DNA of 64,000 nt. It comes from Pontiella sulfatireligans. GTDB taxonomy: Bacteria; Verrucomicrobiota; Kiritimatiellia; Kiritimatiellales; Pontiellaceae. Position 1 is the stretch's first letter. Every line of letters starts with the position of its first letter. The position numbers were made by a program, and so were the translations under genes. The stretch covers positions 2,046,001 to 2,110,000 of the forward strand of contig NZ_CAAHFH010000002.1 in assembly GCF_900890705.1 (NCBI RefSeq). Direction: 5' to 3'. This document shows, in pieces, positions 41,859-50,507 of this stretch. A model generated the notes under the pieces. That model ran no database searches, was not told the origin of the DNA, and was given only the letters and a program-made list of their open reading frames with translations.

Positions 41859-44346
41859 TTTTTCGTTTGGGGAAGCGGGCGCTCCGGCAATTGATCCGGC
41901 TCTCTATCCGCCGGTTAAACTGGGCCGCGCGGAGCTCGTGACCGATCATTCTCTGATCAAGGAACGCTATATTCGTTTTTTAATCGGAACCGATAAAACC
42001 TTCCATGGAAAATTCGGGAAGGAAGCCGCCGTTGGATTTCTGGAGCGGATCAATGGCCCCATCGGAAAGGCGATGAAGTTCGACTTCTCGAAAGATGTTG
42101 GAAAGGTCTTCCATGTGTTCCAGGACGAGCCGGGCTATAAAGAGGAGTTTGCGGTCTATTCGGCGCTCCTCCAACAGTATGTGCTGGCGCTCGCATACGG
42201 CTATACGGTAAATGCTCCGGACAACCCGTACTACCAAAATCCGAAAGTGCTCAAGTGCTATCTCCAATGTTTGGCCTATCTCTATGGGCGCGGCGTGCGC
42301 GACGGCATGACGTTCCACTATAACGAATCGCGTCTGAATATGGACGGTGCGCCGCAACCCGAAGACGGCGCGGGCAATCTGGTGAAAATGGAGCTGCGCA
42401 TGGGCGCCTACTGCCAGTCGGTGCTGCTGATGGAGCCTTATTTCAAGAAGACGAAAATGTTCAAGGAGGCGCGCGCGCTGGTCCGTCACCTGGAAATGCT
42501 CGGCAAGACCTCTGGGCACGTCCGCTACTACGATCCCTATATCGGTCCGAACGGATTCAACTTTCTCGCGCAGTCCGATGCCATGCAAAACTATGGCGAC
42601 ACCACGCTCGTTTCCGCGCTGCTTGAAACCGATCCAAAACGGCAGGCTGAAATGCTGCTCGACACCAAGCGGGTCTTCACCGATTCGCTCAAAGTCGTGC
42701 CCGGGTGGGCGGACACGATCAAGCCTGGCTTTACCGGCTACCACCATCGCGGCATCTACGGCAACGCCTATACCGGCGGTTTTATTCCGCAGGCGGCTTT
42801 CGGTGTCTATGTGCTTGCCGGAACGCACTACGAGGTGGATGCGGAATCAGTTAACAACGTGAAAGAGCTGATCAAGACCTACCGCCTCTACTGCCAGAAA
42901 TATTCCATGCCCTTCGGCATCCGCGGCCGCATGCCGGTGAACACCGACAACATCAATAAGCAGGTCTTTCCCGGCATCCTGATCTACGCCTCCGCGCTCG
43001 GTCTCGACGATGCCGAAATGAAAGGCATTTTCAAACGCTTGTGGAACCTCGACGATGTCACGCTTGAATTCCTCTTTTTCGGCGGCCGCGGAAAAATATT
43101 CCGGGGCATGTACGCGCTCGATATGCTGGAACAACTTGAGACCGAATCCATCGCGCCGGAACCTGATCCGAATGGGTTTTGGTACAAGCCCTATGGCGGC
43201 CTCGCGATTCATCGCCGCGCCGACTGGATGGCCGCGGTGAAGGGCTACGGTAAATATGTCTGGGACTACGAAAACGGCTCCAAGCTGGAAAACATCTATG
43301 GTCAATATTTCAGCCACGGCTCGCTCACCATCTTTTCAAAAGGCAACCCCATCAACGACATCGATAGCGGCTATAACCTGAACGAAGGGTGGGACTGGTA
43401 CCGCATGCCCGGAACCACTGCCGTCCATTTCACGCTCAAGCCGCGCGGTACGCTGGAGCATCGCGAGTTCAGCCCCGAAACCTTCCTTGGCGGTGTTTCC
43501 GCTGATGGTCAAAACGGTGTGTTCGGCATGGCGCTCAATCAAGCAAAATTCGGCGATGGCACCGCCATCAACCTGAAGGCACGGAAGAGCGTATTCTTCG
43601 TCGATGACTTTATCCTGATGCTCGGCTCCGATATTTCCGGAGGCGACGGCGAGCACGCGGTTGAAACCACGCTCTTCCAATCCTTTCTGCCCACAGGATC
43701 AAACTTTAAGTTTACATCGGCATTGGCCGATCCAGCGGGCAACCGCTACTACATCCCCGAAGGAAGCCAGCTGAAAACCTTTAAGGGCATCCAGAAATCA
43801 TTCCTCGATAACGGCAAGACGCGGACCACCGGAAACTATGCCGTCGCTTGGTTCGACCATGGATGTAATCCGAAGGGCGCAGAATACGAAGCAGGCATTG
43901 GTGTGCGCGGCGCAACAAAGAAGGAATATGAAGTGGTGCGCAAGGACAAGCAATTGCACCAAGTCCGTTTCCCCAACGAAAAGCTGACTGGCTACGCCTT
44001 TTTCCAGCCGTTGGAAATAGAAGATCCAATCATTTCCGACGTGAGCGACCAGTGCCTTGTTATGGCCAAGGAATCCGCAGGTGGGCTAGAGCTCGGGGTG
44101 GCCAATCCTGACCTAAACATAGTCGATAGAAGCTTCGATGTGGACTATCAAAGGTTTATTAATGAAGGCGAAAATCAATATCTCCCCAGCCGGCCGCTGC
44201 CGCTTGATGTGACGCTGAAAGGAAAGTGGCGCCTGAAGAGTCCGTCAGATAAAGTTGCGTTGATCTCGCAGGGCGGGAACAGCACGGTGCTGCGGTTCAA
44301 TTGCATTGACGGTATGGATATACGGGTAAAACTAATCCAGGAGTAG
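41818..44346 (+). CDS. Secreted polysaccharide lyase, PL8 (chondroitinase-like)
   Basis: ATG 41818 is chosen over 41812 because AAGGA lies 7 bases before it. 842 residues: signal peptide (MKKALMGLLLLGTSFSFG), an (alpha/alpha) toroid catalytic domain and a beta-sandwich super-domain. The active-site stretch GYHHRGIYGNAYTGGF (near 302) supplies His and Tyr, as in chondroitinase AC/ABC. GWDWYRMPGTTAVHF, FLGGVSADGQNGVFGM, ARKSVFFVDDFILMLGSDI and HAVETTLFQ are typical PL8 beta-domain landmarks. It cleaves uronate-containing polysaccharide by beta-elimination; the exact polymer is unknown. A paralogue lies at 55553. Operon with DUF2264 upstream and a sulfatase 4 bases downstream. Confidence 0.88.
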   Translation: MKKALMGLLLLGTSFSFGEAGAPAIDPALYPPVKLGRAELVTDHSLIKERYIRFLIGTDKTFHGKFGKEAAVGFLERINGPIGKAMKFDFSKDVGKVFHVFQDEPGYKEEFAVYSALLQQYVLALAYGYTVNAPDNPYYQNPKVLKCYLQCLAYLYGRGVRDGMTFHYNESRLNMDGAPQPEDGAGNLVKMELRMGAYCQSVLLMEPYFKKTKMFKEARALVRHLEMLGKTSGHVRYYDPYIGPNGFNFLAQSDAMQNYGDTTLVSALLETDPKRQAEMLLDTKRVFTDSLKVVPGWADTIKPGFTGYHHRGIYGNAYTGGFIPQAAFGVYVLAGTHYEVDAESVNNVKELIKTYRLYCQKYSMPFGIRGRMPVNTDNINKQVFPGILIYASALGLDDAEMKGIFKRLWNLDDVTLEFLFFGGRGKIFRGMYALDMLEQLETESIAPEPDPNGFWYKPYGGLAIHRRADWMAAVKGYGKYVWDYENGSKLENIYGQYFSHGSLTIFSKGNPINDIDSGYNLNEGWDWYRMPGTTAVHFTLKPRGTLEHREFSPETFLGGVSADGQNGVFGMALNQAKFGDGTAINLKARKSVFFVDDFILMLGSDISGGDGEHAVETTLFQSFLPTGSNFKFTSALADPAGNRYYIPEGSQLKTFKGIQKSFLDNGKTRTTGNYAVAWFDHGCNPKGAEYEAGIGVRGATKKEYEVVRKDKQLHQVRFPNEKLTGYAFFQPLEIEDPIISDVSDQCLVMAKESAGGLELGVANPDLNIVDRSFDVDYQRFINEGENQYLPSRPLPLDVTLKGKWRLKSPSDKVALISQGGNSTVLRFNCIDGMDIRVKLIQE

Positions 44347-44350
44347 AATT

Positions 44351-46006
44351 ATGAAACGCAGATATTTTCTCCAAACGTCTGGAGCGGCATCGGCAACGCT
44401 GCTGGCAGGATGCAAAACCTCTACGCCAGCCAACGAAAAGAAAATCAATATTCTGTTCATCATGGATGATCAGCATCGGGGCGACTGCATCGGTGCAGCG
44501 GGGGCGGATTGGCTGGATACCCCGAATTTGGATCGACTCGCGAATGAAGGGGCGATGTTCACCCGATCCTATTCTTCCATGCCCTCGTGTCTGCCAGCAC
44601 GTGCCGGTATCCTTACAGGTCTGCGTCCGTGGAATCATGGTTTGCTTTCTTTCCTTACCATTCCGAATAAATACAGAGTCGAAATGCCGCAGTTGTTTAC
44701 TGATGGGGGCTATCGTACGCACGTGGCCGGTAAAAACCATTTTTATGGTGCGAAACATGGATATCAAACCTGTGAGGTTGAAGAGATCGATAAGCGTTTG
44801 CGTCCGGACGGCCTTTATCGCGACGATTATATGCGCTGGATGCAATTGAACCATCCGGACAAACATCCTAAGGGTGGGGCCCCCAGTTTTACAGACCATC
44901 GCGGAAATCGGCCGTGGCCTTACGAGGAGGCCATACATCCCACCACTTGGACCGCAGAACGCGCAAAAGCATTTTTGCGCGAGTATGACGGCGATGCACC
45001 TTGGTTTCTGAAGTTTTCCTGCCACCGTCCGCATCCGCCTTTCGATGCGCCCAAGCGTTTGATGAATTATTATAAGGCCAAAGAACTTCCTCAACCGGTG
45101 GTTGGCGATTGGGCGAAGGAACAATTTAGCGATGCAACTGGATCAATCTATAACTCGCCGAGTTCGGGATTAGGACATTATTCTGTTACGGAAACTCACG
45201 ATTCGCGTGCGGCCTATTATGCGTCCATCACGCATGTCGACGAAAAAATCGGCGAGGTGCTTCAGGTCTTGGAAGAGCGCGGTGAACTGGAAAATACACT
45301 GATCCTTTTCACCGCCGATCACGGCGATATGATGGGGGATCATCATCATTGGCGGAAGGTCTATGCCTATGAGCCGAGTGCTCATATTCCTATGATTATC
45401 CGCTGGCCTTCCGCGCTCCATATTCCTATGGAACGTGGGCAAAAACTGGACCATCTCGTGGAGCTGCGCGACATTATGCCCACCTTCCTCGATGCTGCCG
45501 GACTTCCCATTCCTAACGGATTGGATGGAGAAAGCATGATCAATATTTTGCGCAATCCGGATTGTACATGGCGCGAAGTTCTCGATCTTGAGCACAGCTC
45601 CCAGTATTTTTCAGAGCAGGCTTATGTCGCACTCACGGATAAGCAGTACAAATATATTCGCTTTATGCAGACCGGTAAAGAGCAGCTCTTTGACCTGATG
45701 AATGATCCGATGGAAACCAAAAACATTAGCGATCCGAAGCGGTTGACCGCATGGCGTAAGCGCATGATTGCGTTTCTCGAGGAGCGCGGCGAAGAGTGGG
45801 TGAAAGATGGCGAACTTGTTTTGCAGACCCGGCGTATGCGTTACGGACCCAACTTTGCCAAACAGATGATCAAACCCGCCGATCCTGAATGCGAGGTGCG
45901 TTTTAACCCGCCGTACGATCCTGTGCCTTTGGCTGAATATCTCAAACGATTGAAGAAAGTGGAACCGTATGTGAGTGCTGATCCGAATGCACAGCGACCC
46001 GCTTAG
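44351..46006 (+). CDS. Sulfatase lipoprotein, formylglycine (Cys) type
   Basis: 551 residues; the ribosome-binding site CAGGAG overlaps the end of the PL8 gene. The N-terminus has twin Arg (KRRYFLQTS) and a lipobox LLAGC with Cys21, so it is probably exported by Tat and lipid-anchored. NILFIMDDQHRGD at 33-45 provides metal-binding Asp residues, CLPAR (Cys80) is the formylglycine signature, and LFTADHGDMMGDHHHWRK carries the second Asp/His pair and Lys. It resembles choline-sulfatase/iduronate-sulfatase-like members, but the sugar position attacked is unknown. Third of the window's Cys-type sulfatases; no sulfatase-maturing enzyme is encoded here. Confidence 0.9.
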   Translation: MKRRYFLQTSGAASATLLAGCKTSTPANEKKINILFIMDDQHRGDCIGAAGADWLDTPNLDRLANEGAMFTRSYSSMPSCLPARAGILTGLRPWNHGLLSFLTIPNKYRVEMPQLFTDGGYRTHVAGKNHFYGAKHGYQTCEVEEIDKRLRPDGLYRDDYMRWMQLNHPDKHPKGGAPSFTDHRGNRPWPYEEAIHPTTWTAERAKAFLREYDGDAPWFLKFSCHRPHPPFDAPKRLMNYYKAKELPQPVVGDWAKEQFSDATGSIYNSPSSGLGHYSVTETHDSRAAYYASITHVDEKIGEVLQVLEERGELENTLILFTADHGDMMGDHHHWRKVYAYEPSAHIPMIIRWPSALHIPMERGQKLDHLVELRDIMPTFLDAAGLPIPNGLDGESMINILRNPDCTWREVLDLEHSSQYFSEQAYVALTDKQYKYIRFMQTGKEQLFDLMNDPMETKNISDPKRLTAWRKRMIAFLEERGEEWVKDGELVLQTRRMRYGPNFAKQMIKPADPECEVRFNPPYDPVPLAEYLKRLKKVEPYVSADPNAQRPA

Positions 46007-46048
46007 TTTGGACAATCTTCGCGCTGACCTAATATTGGTGCGAAATTT

Positions 46049-46060
46049 TGTTTATAAACA
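46049..46060. promoter_or_regulatory. Palindrome TGTTTATAAACA before the DUF1961-lyase gene
   Basis: A perfect 12-bp palindrome about 42 bases before the start. It resembles the GGTTTACGNNTAAACC operator with the central four bases lost, so it may be a weak or decayed site. Confidence 0.25.
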
Positions 46061-46101
46061 GGGAGGGACGGAGCCCGTTCGTTCACTTGAAAGAAGGCAA
46101 C

Positions 46102-47919
46102 ATGAAAGATAAATGTTTTGTGCTGATTGGTTTTATCTGTGCGTGTGTGAGCGCTTATGCACAACCAGCCACCACTCTTCTTTATAAAAACTCGTTCGAC
46201 ACTCCGGCGTCACTGGCGGATTGGAAGATGGAAGGGCCAGGCGTTGCGAAGGTTGAAGGCGGCAGGCTGCTGATCCATTCCAAATGGGCGGATGATCTGG
46301 AACGGCTGGATGGCCAAATTGATCTGCTCAAGGACGGCGGCGGGAAATACTACCCGTTCATCGAGCAGTGGGTGAAAGAGCGCGAACCGGAAAGCCTGCC
46401 AAAGTATGTACTCGATTTTCATAAGCCCGGACAGTTTTCGGGCGGGCATATCCAGTTTTGGAACAAGCATGCACATCCCGAAAACTTTTTGATTAGGCTC
46501 AAGTTTCAGGCGGCGAACCCGTATCCGCTGCACATGGTTACCTTCTGCGGGCGCGGGGTGAACGGCGAGGATGTACTCGATCCAAAACTGGCGCCGCGCT
46601 TTGGCCTGGCCGCGCAATACATGTATGGCGACATCCAAAACTACCGCATAAGCTATTGGGCTGGTTCACGCGGCACCAGCAACATGCGCCGCGCGCCGGG
46701 ACGCCAGCTCACCGCCGAGGAAAAAGGCGATGTGCCGAGGATTGCGCTGAAGCGGGAAGTGCAACTCGAAATATTTCGATGGAATGGGCATGTGGTTTTT
46801 CGGTGCGATGGTGAAAAACTGGTCGATTGGATCGATGACGAACCGTTCGGCGATGGTTTCTTCGCGTTGCGACTGATGGCTTCGGCCAAGGGATGGTATG
46901 ACGACTATGAAGTCTATGAGCTGAACGAAGATCCGTTTGCTTATGCGGGCAAGGGCGAAAACATTACCTCCCGTCTTTCCGCACAGCGCGACGTGCCACA
47001 ACCGAAGGATGTCATCGACGGGAAATTTATCGTTGTTGGCAATCCCGAGCCGGAGGGAAAGTTGTATCGCGACGTGATCAATACCTACAAAGGGAATCCC
47101 GTCTACCGTTTTGAAGCTTCGCCAAAGGTGAATCGCGTCGAGTTGACCACCTGCTATGCCTCGAATCTCGAAGGTTTTTCTGAAAGGGAACTATCCGATC
47201 TTTCCGAGCTGGCGAATCTCTACCTGAAAAATGACCAGGGTCATTATGGCGACACGATCACCTATGAATGGAACGCGCGATTTCCAGAGCCACTGAAGGA
47301 GGATGCGAAGGGAATATTTGCGCAATGGCACGGCCGCCCCGACCGCACGCTGGTTATCACGCCGGAGGGCGAGCGGAAGATCTTGCCGACCGCAGAATAC
47401 ATTGCCTTGCGGAAGTCCATGAAGGTGACGGATGAGCACATCGGCATAGATCCAAAAACCGATAAACCTAACGGGTGGAAGTTCGACGGCTCTGCCGGTG
47501 GGCCGATTGCGGCGTTCAAGTTTCAGGACGGCCACATGTGCCTGCTGGTTCGCAACGACCCCAATGCACGATCCGACAACACGGTGCGCATTAAGCCGAA
47601 GCCCGTCGTCCGCCGTGAGCAGGCCAAGGGAAATAAAACGGGTGCATGCATTTTTGAAAAGCCGATCGCGGAGGTGCCGATTGATAAGTGGATCAACTTT
47701 AAGGTTCAGATCAAGTATTCAAAATACAGCCTGGATCACGATGTGCCGCTTGAATCCGGTTTTGTGAAGGTGTGGATGGATGGGGAACCGGTTGTGGATT
47801 GGACGGGCGACATCGGCAAGAACGATGAGAAGGGCCCGTATTTTAAGTATGGCATCTACAAACCCGGTGCTGACGGTTTTATGGTTGATTGCGCCGGATT
47901 CACCCAAACCTTCGAATGA
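46102..47919 (+). CDS. Two-domain secreted lyase: DUF1961 + heparin-lyase-I-like
   Basis: ATG 46102 has AAGAAGG upstream and starts the signal peptide KCFVLIGFICACVSAYA. 605 residues. Residues about 25-270 match DUF1961: ADWKMEGPGVAKVEGGRL, RGVNGEDVLDPKLAPRFG, YMYGDIQNYRISYWAGSRG and VQLEIFRWNGHVVF, a jelly-roll found in polysaccharide loci. Residues about 310-605 match the heparin lyase I (PL13-like, beta-jelly-roll) group: TYEWNARFPEPL, GIFAQWHGRPDRTL and KYGIYKPGADGFM. So it likely binds or cuts the same sulfated polymer as its neighbours. Activity of the DUF1961 part is not established. Mid-operon, 95 bases after the sulfatase. Confidence 0.72.
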   Translation: MKDKCFVLIGFICACVSAYAQPATTLLYKNSFDTPASLADWKMEGPGVAKVEGGRLLIHSKWADDLERLDGQIDLLKDGGGKYYPFIEQWVKEREPESLPKYVLDFHKPGQFSGGHIQFWNKHAHPENFLIRLKFQAANPYPLHMVTFCGRGVNGEDVLDPKLAPRFGLAAQYMYGDIQNYRISYWAGSRGTSNMRRAPGRQLTAEEKGDVPRIALKREVQLEIFRWNGHVVFRCDGEKLVDWIDDEPFGDGFFALRLMASAKGWYDDYEVYELNEDPFAYAGKGENITSRLSAQRDVPQPKDVIDGKFIVVGNPEPEGKLYRDVINTYKGNPVYRFEASPKVNRVELTTCYASNLEGFSERELSDLSELANLYLKNDQGHYGDTITYEWNARFPEPLKEDAKGIFAQWHGRPDRTLVITPEGERKILPTAEYIALRKSMKVTDEHIGIDPKTDKPNGWKFDGSAGGPIAAFKFQDGHMCLLVRNDPNARSDNTVRIKPKPVVRREQAKGNKTGACIFEKPIAEVPIDKWINFKVQIKYSKYSLDHDVPLESGFVKVWMDGEPVVDWTGDIGKNDEKGPYFKYGIYKPGADGFMVDCAGFTQTFE

Positions 47920-47920
47920 A

Positions 47921-47944
47921 TGTAGACGAAGCTTCCAGCTTCGT
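47921..47944. repeat. REP-like palindrome TGTAGACGAAGC...GCTTCGT
   Basis: ACGAAGC (47926-47932) faces GCTTCGT (47938-47944) across TTCCA. The left side matches TGTAGTCGAAGC at 26861 except for one base. The following CCGCGAAAGAACGCAGAG phrase resembles the CGCAAAG-rich repeat at 10591-10657. Confidence 0.45.
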
Positions 47945-48007
47945 TGCGGATGAACGGACAGGATTTGTTAGCCGCGAAAGAACGCAGAGATCGCAAAAAG
48001 GAAAAGC

Positions 48008-50416
48008 ATGAAAAAGGGTGTTCTTCTGACTCTATTATTCATTTTAGGTTTCTCGGTTGCTGCGGGGCAAGCACCCCATGCGAAGCATCGCGATGCGTTT
48101 TATCCGAAGAAGGACAGCATGATTCGCGCGAATCCGATGCCGTTCCTTTGGCCTCAAGAGGACGGGGAAAACACGTTTCGACTTGGGAGGAAACCGGATC
48201 TTTCGAGTGCGGCGGTTGAAGAAACAGAATGGTCGTTTGTTTTCAATGGGAAGAAGCTGGAGCCGGGAACGTGGTATTGGCAGGTGAATGAACATCAGGT
48301 TCAGGAATTCACGGTTCCTGAAAAGGTTGAATGGTCGATGGAGATTCCAGACTTTGGATCCATCAGGGAACGAATGCCAAAGACCCATCCGCGGTTATTG
48401 CTGCTGGAAGGGGAACGCGCGAGCTTTGCTAAGCGGATCAGCCCCGACCTACGGAAAGAGGTTTTAGAGAACGCCGATCTGTTCATGAAAACCTCGATGG
48501 ATGATCTTCTGCCTCCGAATGTGGATTTCAGCCGAATCAACGATGCCACGGTGAACCGCTTGGCGATCAACGATACTAAGATATTTCTGGGAAAGGTAAA
48601 AACGCCGATTCTTTACTTGGCCAAGGCGTGGCTGCTGACGGGAGAAACGAAATATGCCGAAAAGTGCGTAGAACTGACATTAGGGGTGCGCAACCTCGAC
48701 CCGCGCCTGGTCGGGCTGAACGATTTTACCCGTTCTGCAGTGCAGGACACACTGGTGTTTGCATTTGATAGCTGCTTTGAATTCTTTGAACCCGCTGACC
48801 GGCTAGCGATTCAGAAAACCATAGGTGCCGGCGCTGAGCGCGTCTATGAGCATCTGGCCGGACGGCTTGAAGCGCATATGTTCGACAACCATTCCTGGCA
48901 GAAGACGTATGCTAGCTTGTTACGGAGCGCGGTGGCCTTGTATGGACACGACGACCGTGCGGACGAGTGGCTGGAGTATTGCTATAAGCTGTGGTTTGCG
49001 CGCGCACCGGCGGGTGGCTTCAACTATGACGGCGGCTGGTTCAACGGCACCGGTTATCTTTCGGCCAACATCGTGACGCTGATCCAGGTGCCGTTGCTCT
49101 GGCAGCGGTTGGTTGGTATCGATGCGTTTGCGCACCCGTGGTTCCAGAACGCGGCCGATAGCATTATCGCTACATATCCACCGGGATCCTACTCGGCCGG
49201 TTTCGGCGACGGCCACAGCAGCCAGACGCACCCGCACTGGAAGCGTGGCGTTTTTATGGAGCTGCTCGCAAAGGAGACGGCTAATCCGCGCGCGGCGTGG
49301 TATTTCCAAACCTTGGAAAAATGGGAGCACGGGCAAAAAAAGCGGATCTATGATCCCAATGCAAAACACAAGCTCGACAGCGAAGCGCTGGAATGGTTTG
49401 TGAACTTGAGCGAAAAGCCGATGCCGGTGCCGAAGCCACCGAGTGAAACCGCCCGGGCGATGCCTGATACCGGCGTGGTGGCGATCCATACTGCACCGGA
49501 GTCGGTAAAGGATGATGTCTTTGTTGCCTTCCGATCCAGTCCGTACGGCTCCGGCAGCCACTGTCTTGCTAGCCAAAACGCATTCAACATTATTGCGGGC
49601 GGAAAACCGCTCTTCCTGAGCAGCGGCTACTATACCTCGTTCGCTGATCCGCACACGCTGCTTCACTATCGCCACAGCCGGGGGCATAACACGATCCTCG
49701 CCGACGGGCTCGGGCAGACCATCGGGACTTCGGGTTATGGGCAGATTCGGCGTTTCCATTCATCTCCAATTATCACCTATACGATGGGCGACGCATCGGA
49801 CGCCTATGGCGGCAAGATGACCGACGACATGTGGGTGAAAAACTTTAAGAAGAATAACGTCGAGCATTCCCGTGAGAACGGCTTTGGCGACGCGGGCGTA
49901 ACGAAATTTCTAAGGCACCTGCTGTTCATTCATCCAATCAACACGTTGGTGATTCTCGATGAGCTGGAAGGGGATCATCCGATTGAATGGAGCTGGCTGC
50001 TGCACAGCCCGAATGAACTGAAGACGGAGGGGAATGATCGGTTTAAAACAAGCAACGGTTTATTTGATGGGTACGTTGAGGCACGCGGTGGAACCTCGGC
50101 GAAAATATCAACCGAGTTCTTTTCTCCGGCCACCAACTGGCAGAAGCACAAGGCCTATGATGGCTCTGTCCGCCCGATGCCTGATCAGTGGCATTTGTCG
50201 GTCGATTCCAAACCCGCCGCGAAACAACGCTTCCTCTCCATCATTCAGATCACGCCTTCCGGCGAAAAACCACGGGTGGTGGAATGGAAAAAAGGCGGTG
50301 CGGAAATCGGTGACTGGCGTGTTTCAGTAACTCTCGATGTTTTTCAAGGTTCGGAAAAAGAGTTCTCGCTCGCTGATCCGGCCATCCAATTCCTGGAAGG
50401 TTTTTCATCGCGTTAA
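48008..50416 (+). CDS. Secreted heparinase II/III-family lyase (DUF4962 type), paralogue A
   Basis: 802 residues: signal peptide (KKGVLLTLLFILGFSVAAG), N-terminal DUF4962-type beta domain (to about 115), (alpha/alpha) toroid (about 125-440; DNHSWQKTYASLL, GGWFNGTGYLSANI with a Tyr) and a C-terminal beta-sandwich of the Heparinase II/III class (LFLSSGYYTSFADPH, HYRHSRGHNTILADG). Where the paralogue at 52836 has GHMHANQNAFN this protein has GSHCLASQNAFN, so one conserved His position is changed. It should act by beta-elimination on a uronate-containing chain. Member of the long operon; carries one TTCCAA-N3-TTGGAA motif. Confidence 0.82.
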   Translation: MKKGVLLTLLFILGFSVAAGQAPHAKHRDAFYPKKDSMIRANPMPFLWPQEDGENTFRLGRKPDLSSAAVEETEWSFVFNGKKLEPGTWYWQVNEHQVQEFTVPEKVEWSMEIPDFGSIRERMPKTHPRLLLLEGERASFAKRISPDLRKEVLENADLFMKTSMDDLLPPNVDFSRINDATVNRLAINDTKIFLGKVKTPILYLAKAWLLTGETKYAEKCVELTLGVRNLDPRLVGLNDFTRSAVQDTLVFAFDSCFEFFEPADRLAIQKTIGAGAERVYEHLAGRLEAHMFDNHSWQKTYASLLRSAVALYGHDDRADEWLEYCYKLWFARAPAGGFNYDGGWFNGTGYLSANIVTLIQVPLLWQRLVGIDAFAHPWFQNAADSIIATYPPGSYSAGFGDGHSSQTHPHWKRGVFMELLAKETANPRAAWYFQTLEKWEHGQKKRIYDPNAKHKLDSEALEWFVNLSEKPMPVPKPPSETARAMPDTGVVAIHTAPESVKDDVFVAFRSSPYGSGSHCLASQNAFNIIAGGKPLFLSSGYYTSFADPHTLLHYRHSRGHNTILADGLGQTIGTSGYGQIRRFHSSPIITYTMGDASDAYGGKMTDDMWVKNFKKNNVEHSRENGFGDAGVTKFLRHLLFIHPINTLVILDELEGDHPIEWSWLLHSPNELKTEGNDRFKTSNGLFDGYVEARGGTSAKISTEFFSPATNWQKHKAYDGSVRPMPDQWHLSVDSKPAAKQRFLSIIQITPSGEKPRVVEWKKGGAEIGDWRVSVTLDVFQGSEKEFSLADPAIQFLEGFSSR
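49304..49318. repeat. TTCCAA-N3-TTGGAA palindrome, copy 5
   Basis: Exact copy with spacer ACC, inside the heparinase II/III paralogue A gene (encodes FQTLE). Near copies with one mismatch lie at 41140-41154, 51465-51479 and 63533-63547. Confidence 0.7.
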
Positions 50417-50507
50417 AGAGGAATTCGTATGACCAAATAGATATTGTTGCTTACGGTTATCTCGGCCGATTTAAATGACATCTATTCAAGAAAAGAAGGA
50501 ATATAGC

